Source of the DNA: Fulvivirga aurantia
GTDB taxonomy: Bacteria > Bacteroidota > Bacteroidia > Cytophagales > Cyclobacteriaceae
Assembly (NCBI RefSeq): GCF_009711475.1
Contig: NZ_SMMD01000816.1
Location: 1-9,424 of the forward strand
Length of the DNA: 9,424 bases
Reading direction: 5' to 3'
Shown piece by piece: positions 6,314 to 9,424 of the stretch; the stretch's first letter is position 1; every line of letters starts with the position of its first letter. The notes under the pieces were generated by a model. It saw only the letters and a program-made list of their open reading frames with translations, made no database searches and had not been told where the DNA came from. The translations under genes were made by a program, and so were the position numbers.

Positions 6314-8674
6314 ATGATCGAAGACTTGAAGGATATCATTGAAAAAACGAATATAGCTACTGTAATTGTTGATGGTTCACAAAAGCTGAAGCATTCCTCT
6401 CCTTCAGCCAAGATTCTTTTTAACATTTCAGAACGACACTACGGACAGTCTATATTTGACTTAAAAGACACATTATTAGAACATAATCTGGAAGCTGAGG
6501 TGCAGCGTGTTGTAAAAACTTTTGAATCAACACAAACTCTTATAAAAACAAAGGATGGTAAGATATACTCACGCAGGATAAGTCCTTATAAATCAGAAAA
6601 TAAAGAACTGAATGACGTAGTTCTTACATTTCAAGATATTACCAACCTTCAACAACTTTCAAGAGCAGCAAACCGAAGGATACGACAGCAAGCCACTATA
6701 GCTCAACTCGGTATGTTAGCCTTAAGCGGAATTCACCTAAAAGATTTAATGGATCAATTAGTTAAGCAGGTGGCAGATACCTTACAGGTAGAGTTTTGTA
6801 AAGTTTTGCAATACAGACCAGAAAAAAATGACCTATTACTCTTATCTGGTGTTGGGTGGGGCGATGGCATTGTAGGAAAAGCTTCTGTACCAGACAAAGA
6901 AGACTCACAGGCAGGATTTACTTTAATCCAGAATGACCCTGTAATTGTTAGACGAATGAGCACAGAGAAGCGTTTCACAGGTCCTGATTTATTATTAAAT
7001 CATGGTGTGGTCAGTGGTATGAGTGTAGTAATAAATCACTCCACTCCTCCATTTGGCGTACTAGGGGTGCACACCTCATCGTATTATGAATTTGACCAAG
7101 ATGACTCAAATTTCATACAATCTATTGCCAACTTGCTTTCTGTAGCAATCAAGGAAAAACAGATCACAACAGCCCTTACAATTAGTGACGAGAAACTGCG
7201 CATTGCTAAGGACTCTGCAAAAATAGGCGCATTTGAATTTTTCATTAACTCTGAGCAAACACATTGGGATCACATGCTAAAAGAGATATGGGGTTTAGAC
7301 GAGGATGAGTCTCCAACACAGGAACATTTTTGGCAAGGGATACACCCAGACGATCTTCTTCTAGTTAAAAAAGCCTTAAAAATAGCTACTAATGTTGAAA
7401 ATGGGCATTTTGAAGCTATCTACAGAGTAGTTAATAAGCAAACCAAAGATATTTCTTGGGTACAAGCTAATGCGACTATGATGTTTAATCAGGGCACTCC
7501 ATTTAAAATGATTGGTATGGCTCAGGATATAACCAAATTAAAAAACTCTGAGGAAACTCTTAAAACAGCTGTTGAAGAGTTACAAAAAATAAATGTACGA
7601 ACAAATCAATTTCTTGCCACACTGGGACATGAGCTGCGTAATCCACTAGCTGCATTAAGAGGTGGTGTAGATTTACTTAAATACTATCCTGAAGAAGCTG
7701 AAAAAGCAGTTGACATGATGGATAGGAACGTAGATAAAATGGCATCAATGCTAGATGATTTGCTGGATCTTGCCCGTATCATCAGAGGAAATGTACCCCT
7801 TGCCAAAGAGTATGTTAATGTAAAAGAGCTGATAGAACGAGCGGTATATGAAGCTAAACATATGTTTAGCTTAAAAGATCAACAGATTGAAATTTCACTG
7901 TCTAACGAGCCCATGATTATAAAAGGTGACCCCACTCGACTAAATCAAGTTCTTAGCAACTTACTTACCAACTCCAATAAATTTACCGACATAGGTGGTA
8001 AAGTAAGTATAAGTGCATACACAGATCAACAGACTGTTAAAATCTGTATAGAAGACAATGGAATTGGCATCGATGGGAATATTGAATCAATATTCGAACC
8101 CTTCTCCCAAATTAGGCCTTCTAAAGGCAACAAGGGCTTAGGTATAGGACTTTCACTTGTAAAAAGCTTTATGGAGATGCATGAGGGTACCATCATGGCT
8201 GAAAGTATGGGCGCTGGACAAGGATCTAAGTTTACACTTACATTTCCACTTGCAGAAAAACAAAAGCCTAATGCCGATGATAAGCAAAGTTCAAATAGAA
8301 TCCCAAAAATAAAAAAGAACCTACAAGTACTTATTGTTGATGATAATGAAGATGCCCTTGATTTACTTAAAATCAGATTGACAAAATTGGGATGTCAGGT
8401 CTCTGCTGCATATAATGCTAAACAAGGGCTGCATTTGCTTGATACCATAGAACCGGAGGTTTTTATTTTAGATATCGGGTTACCGGATATGGAAGGCAAT
8501 ATATTATTGCAAAAAATTAAAGAAATCTATAAAAAAGATGCCATATATATTGCTCATACCGGCTTCGGCCACCAAAATGCCAGAGAGAATTCTTTAAACT
8601 CAGGGTTTGATTATCACCTCACAAAACCATTGAACATGGAAAATCTGGTGCATATCTTACAGCAAGTGCATTAG
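6314..8674 (+). CDS. Soluble PAS-GAF-PAS hybrid histidine kinase with receiver domain
   Basis: This 786-residue sensor kinase has no membrane segment or signal peptide, so it should act in the cytoplasm. Domains in order: an N-terminal PAS (about 1-112) whose YSRRISPYKSENKELNDVVLTFQDIT resembles the PAS fused to CheB/CheR-type proteins; a GAF domain (about 138-282, with GVVSGMSVVI at 231-240); a second PAS with PAC end (about 295-408); HisKA with phospho-acceptor His439 in GHELRNP; HATPase with N-box NLLTNSNKFT (549-558), DNGIGI (581-586), FEPF (594-597) and GLGIGL (608-613); and a C-terminal receiver (about 670-785) with Asp676/Asp677, phospho-acceptor Asp720, Thr749 and Lys771. All catalytic positions look intact. 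There is no HPt domain or DNA-binding output, so phosphate must pass to or from a partner encoded elsewhere. The ligand is unknown. Neighbours give no hint. Confidence 0.93.
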   Translation: MIEDLKDIIEKTNIATVIVDGSQKLKHSSPSAKILFNISERHYGQSIFDLKDTLLEHNLEAEVQRVVKTFESTQTLIKTKDGKIYSRRISPYKSENKELNDVVLTFQDITNLQQLSRAANRRIRQQATIAQLGMLALSGIHLKDLMDQLVKQVADTLQVEFCKVLQYRPEKNDLLLLSGVGWGDGIVGKASVPDKEDSQAGFTLIQNDPVIVRRMSTEKRFTGPDLLLNHGVVSGMSVVINHSTPPFGVLGVHTSSYYEFDQDDSNFIQSIANLLSVAIKEKQITTALTISDEKLRIAKDSAKIGAFEFFINSEQTHWDHMLKEIWGLDEDESPTQEHFWQGIHPDDLLLVKKALKIATNVENGHFEAIYRVVNKQTKDISWVQANATMMFNQGTPFKMIGMAQDITKLKNSEETLKTAVEELQKINVRTNQFLATLGHELRNPLAALRGGVDLLKYYPEEAEKAVDMMDRNVDKMASMLDDLLDLARIIRGNVPLAKEYVNVKELIERAVYEAKHMFSLKDQQIEISLSNEPMIIKGDPTRLNQVLSNLLTNSNKFTDIGGKVSISAYTDQQTVKICIEDNGIGIDGNIESIFEPFSQIRPSKGNKGLGIGLSLVKSFMEMHEGTIMAESMGAGQGSKFTLTFPLAEKQKPNADDKQSSNRIPKIKKNLQVLIVDDNEDALDLLKIRLTKLGCQVSAAYNAKQGLHLLDTIEPEVFILDIGLPDMEGNILLQKIKEIYKKDAIYIAHTGFGHQNARENSLNSGFDYHLTKPLNMENLVHILQQVH

Positions 8675-8790
8675 AGGCATACCTAGAATATACGCAAACA
8701 AGACCGATACCTATAAAATACACTAAACTAAATCCCTCGCTTCGGGTTATTTATGCCCAATCAAATATTCACAATTTAAACTAATTAGGA

Positions 8791-9303
8791 ATGAAAGGCA
8801 CAGACAATTATCCAAGGACATTTTCTCACATTGGCATTACTGTGCCTGATATACAAAAGGCTGTAGACTTTTATACCGAAGTGATGGGCTGGTATGTAAT
8901 TATGGAGCCGGCTAAAGTAAAAAAAGAGCGTGACACAGCTATTGGACAAATGTGTATCGATGTATTTGGTGAAGATTGGAGCGAGTTTGATATCGCGCAC
9001 CTATCTACTTCTGATGGTATTGGCGTAGAGCTTTTTGCTTTCCCTCAAGGTAAAAAAGAAGCGCCTGAGTTTAACCCATTCAACACAGGGCTGTTTCATT
9101 TTTGTGTGCAGGACCCAGACATTGAAGGGCTCATCGCAAAGATTGAAGCTGCCGGAGGAAAGAAAAGAATGCCGATCAGGGCCTATTACCCTGATGAAAA
9201 ACCGTATAGAATGTGCTATGTCGAAGATCCGTTTGGTATTGTTTTCGAGATTTACACGCATAGCTATGAGCTCACTTACTCTTCTGGCGCCTATACCGAT
9301 TAG
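8791..9303 (+). CDS. VOC-superfamily metalloenzyme (glyoxalase/dioxygenase fold)
   Basis: The 170-residue protein has two beta-alpha-beta-beta-beta modules typical of the vicinal oxygen chelate superfamily. The expected metal ligands are visible: His13 (FSHIGITV), Glu80 (GVELFAF), His103 (GLFHFCV) and Glu153 (GIVFEIYTHS), so an active metal site is likely. The segment YRMCYVEDPFGIVFEIYTHS (139-158) is the standard second-module ending. The family includes glyoxalase I, fosfomycin-resistance proteins, extradiol dioxygenases and epimerases, and the sequence does not tell these apart. The 116-base gap after the kinase shows no clear promoter or terminator; a TATTTATG at 8748-8755 is one mismatch from a -7 element but lacks a -33 partner. 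A frame at 9035-9316 overlapping the gene is a shadow. Confidence 0.88.
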   Translation: MKGTDNYPRTFSHIGITVPDIQKAVDFYTEVMGWYVIMEPAKVKKERDTAIGQMCIDVFGEDWSEFDIAHLSTSDGIGVELFAFPQGKKEAPEFNPFNTGLFHFCVQDPDIEGLIAKIEAAGGKKRMPIRAYYPDEKPYRMCYVEDPFGIVFEIYTHSYELTYSSGAYTD

Positions 9304-9313
9304 TATTGATATA

Positions 9314-9340
9314 TAAAAAAAGGCCGTCTCAAAAAATGAG
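9314..9340. other. Half of a terminator-like sequence at the edge of an intergenic repeat
   Basis: A run of seven A residues followed by GGCCGTCTCA (9322-9331) looks like the left half of a T-tailed bidirectional terminator whose partner would read TGAGACGGCC followed by T residues. Only TGAG (9337-9340) is present here before the sequence changes into the repeat arm at 9340. The missing half may lie beyond the window end, past the whole repeat. Confidence 0.45.
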
Positions 9341-9421
9341 TCATCCTAAGTATGCGCAGGATCTTACTAAAAAAATAATCACACGATATCCTTTGTAAGA
9401 TTCTTCCTTCGTCAGAATGAC
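9340..9421. repeat. Intergenic inverted-repeat element with self-folding arms
   Basis: The left arm (9340-9367) and the right arm (9395-9421) are imperfect inverted copies: read in the same sense, both begin GTCAT, share CT and AG, and end ATCTTAC. A 27-base AT-rich spacer separates them. Each arm also folds alone: ATCCT/AGGAT (9343-9347 with 9358-9362) on the left, and ATTCT/AGAAT (9400-9404 with 9414-9418) on the right. It contains no gene. GTCATNCTGA-type sequences are, from memory, common dispersed intergenic repeats in Bacteroidota, which this resembles. The window ends three bases after the right arm, so the full element cannot be seen. Confidence 0.7.
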
Positions 9422-9424
9422 CTG

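Noticed and set aside
8734..8746. CCC-TCGCTTC-GGG hairpin after the kinase gene as a terminator
   Set aside because: Only three base pairs form, and the flanking sequence neither extends the stem nor gives a clear T-run.
9035..9316. A + strand open frame overlapping the VOC gene
   Set aside because: It is a frame-shifted shadow rich in basic residues with no domain features, whereas the overlapping frame carries all four VOC metal ligands.
9340..9424. CRISPR array or insertion-sequence end
   Set aside because: There are only two inverted arms, no regularly spaced direct repeats, no transposase gene and no target-site duplication visible within the window.

Overview
The window comes from a chromosome of the phylum Bacteroidota, most likely an AT-rich free-living member of the Cytophagales or a near relative. 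The evidence is the gene order DUF177-rpmF-plsX-fabH-efp-accB-accC, the lack of Shine-Dalgarno sequences ahead of nearly every start, promoter-like TAnnTTTG motifs, a PAS-GAF-PAS hybrid kinase of a type common in this phylum, and an outer-membrane barrel protein. Genus cannot be fixed from the sequence. All convincing genes lie on the + strand.

Positions 1-5393 hold a housekeeping block that links ribosome function to the start of lipid synthesis. It encodes a YceD/DUF177 protein tied to 23S rRNA accumulation, ribosomal protein L32, PlsX (acyl-phosphate for phospholipid synthesis), FabH (first condensation of fatty-acid synthesis), elongation factor EF-P, and the biotin carrier (AccB) and biotin carboxylase (AccC) of acetyl-CoA carboxylase. 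The first four genes are separated by only 12-27 bases and look like one transcription unit starting at a promoter near position 25. Candidate promoters before efp and accB, a leader hairpin before accB and a terminator-like hairpin between accB and accC suggest the block is split into sub-units. A strong intrinsic terminator closes it after accC.

Positions 5464-6111 encode a secreted, probably outer-membrane beta-barrel protein. A 202-base intergenic region with two inverted repeats and a candidate promoter leads into a 786-residue soluble hybrid histidine kinase (6314-8674) with no partner regulator in view. A VOC-family (glyoxalase/dioxygenase fold) metalloenzyme follows at 8791-9303.

The last 110 bases (about 9314-9424) hold an intergenic repeat. 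It consists of one half of a terminator-like sequence followed by two inverted arms, each of which also folds into its own mini-hairpin with a compensatory base pair. The window edge cuts it. No tRNA, rRNA, CRISPR array, insertion-sequence transposase or phage gene is visible. The protein-coding content is mostly conventional. The more unusual material is the PGKGP-type EF-P loop, the transcript architecture around accB, the kinase leader and the terminal repeat. I see no clear sign of an undescribed defence or mobile system.
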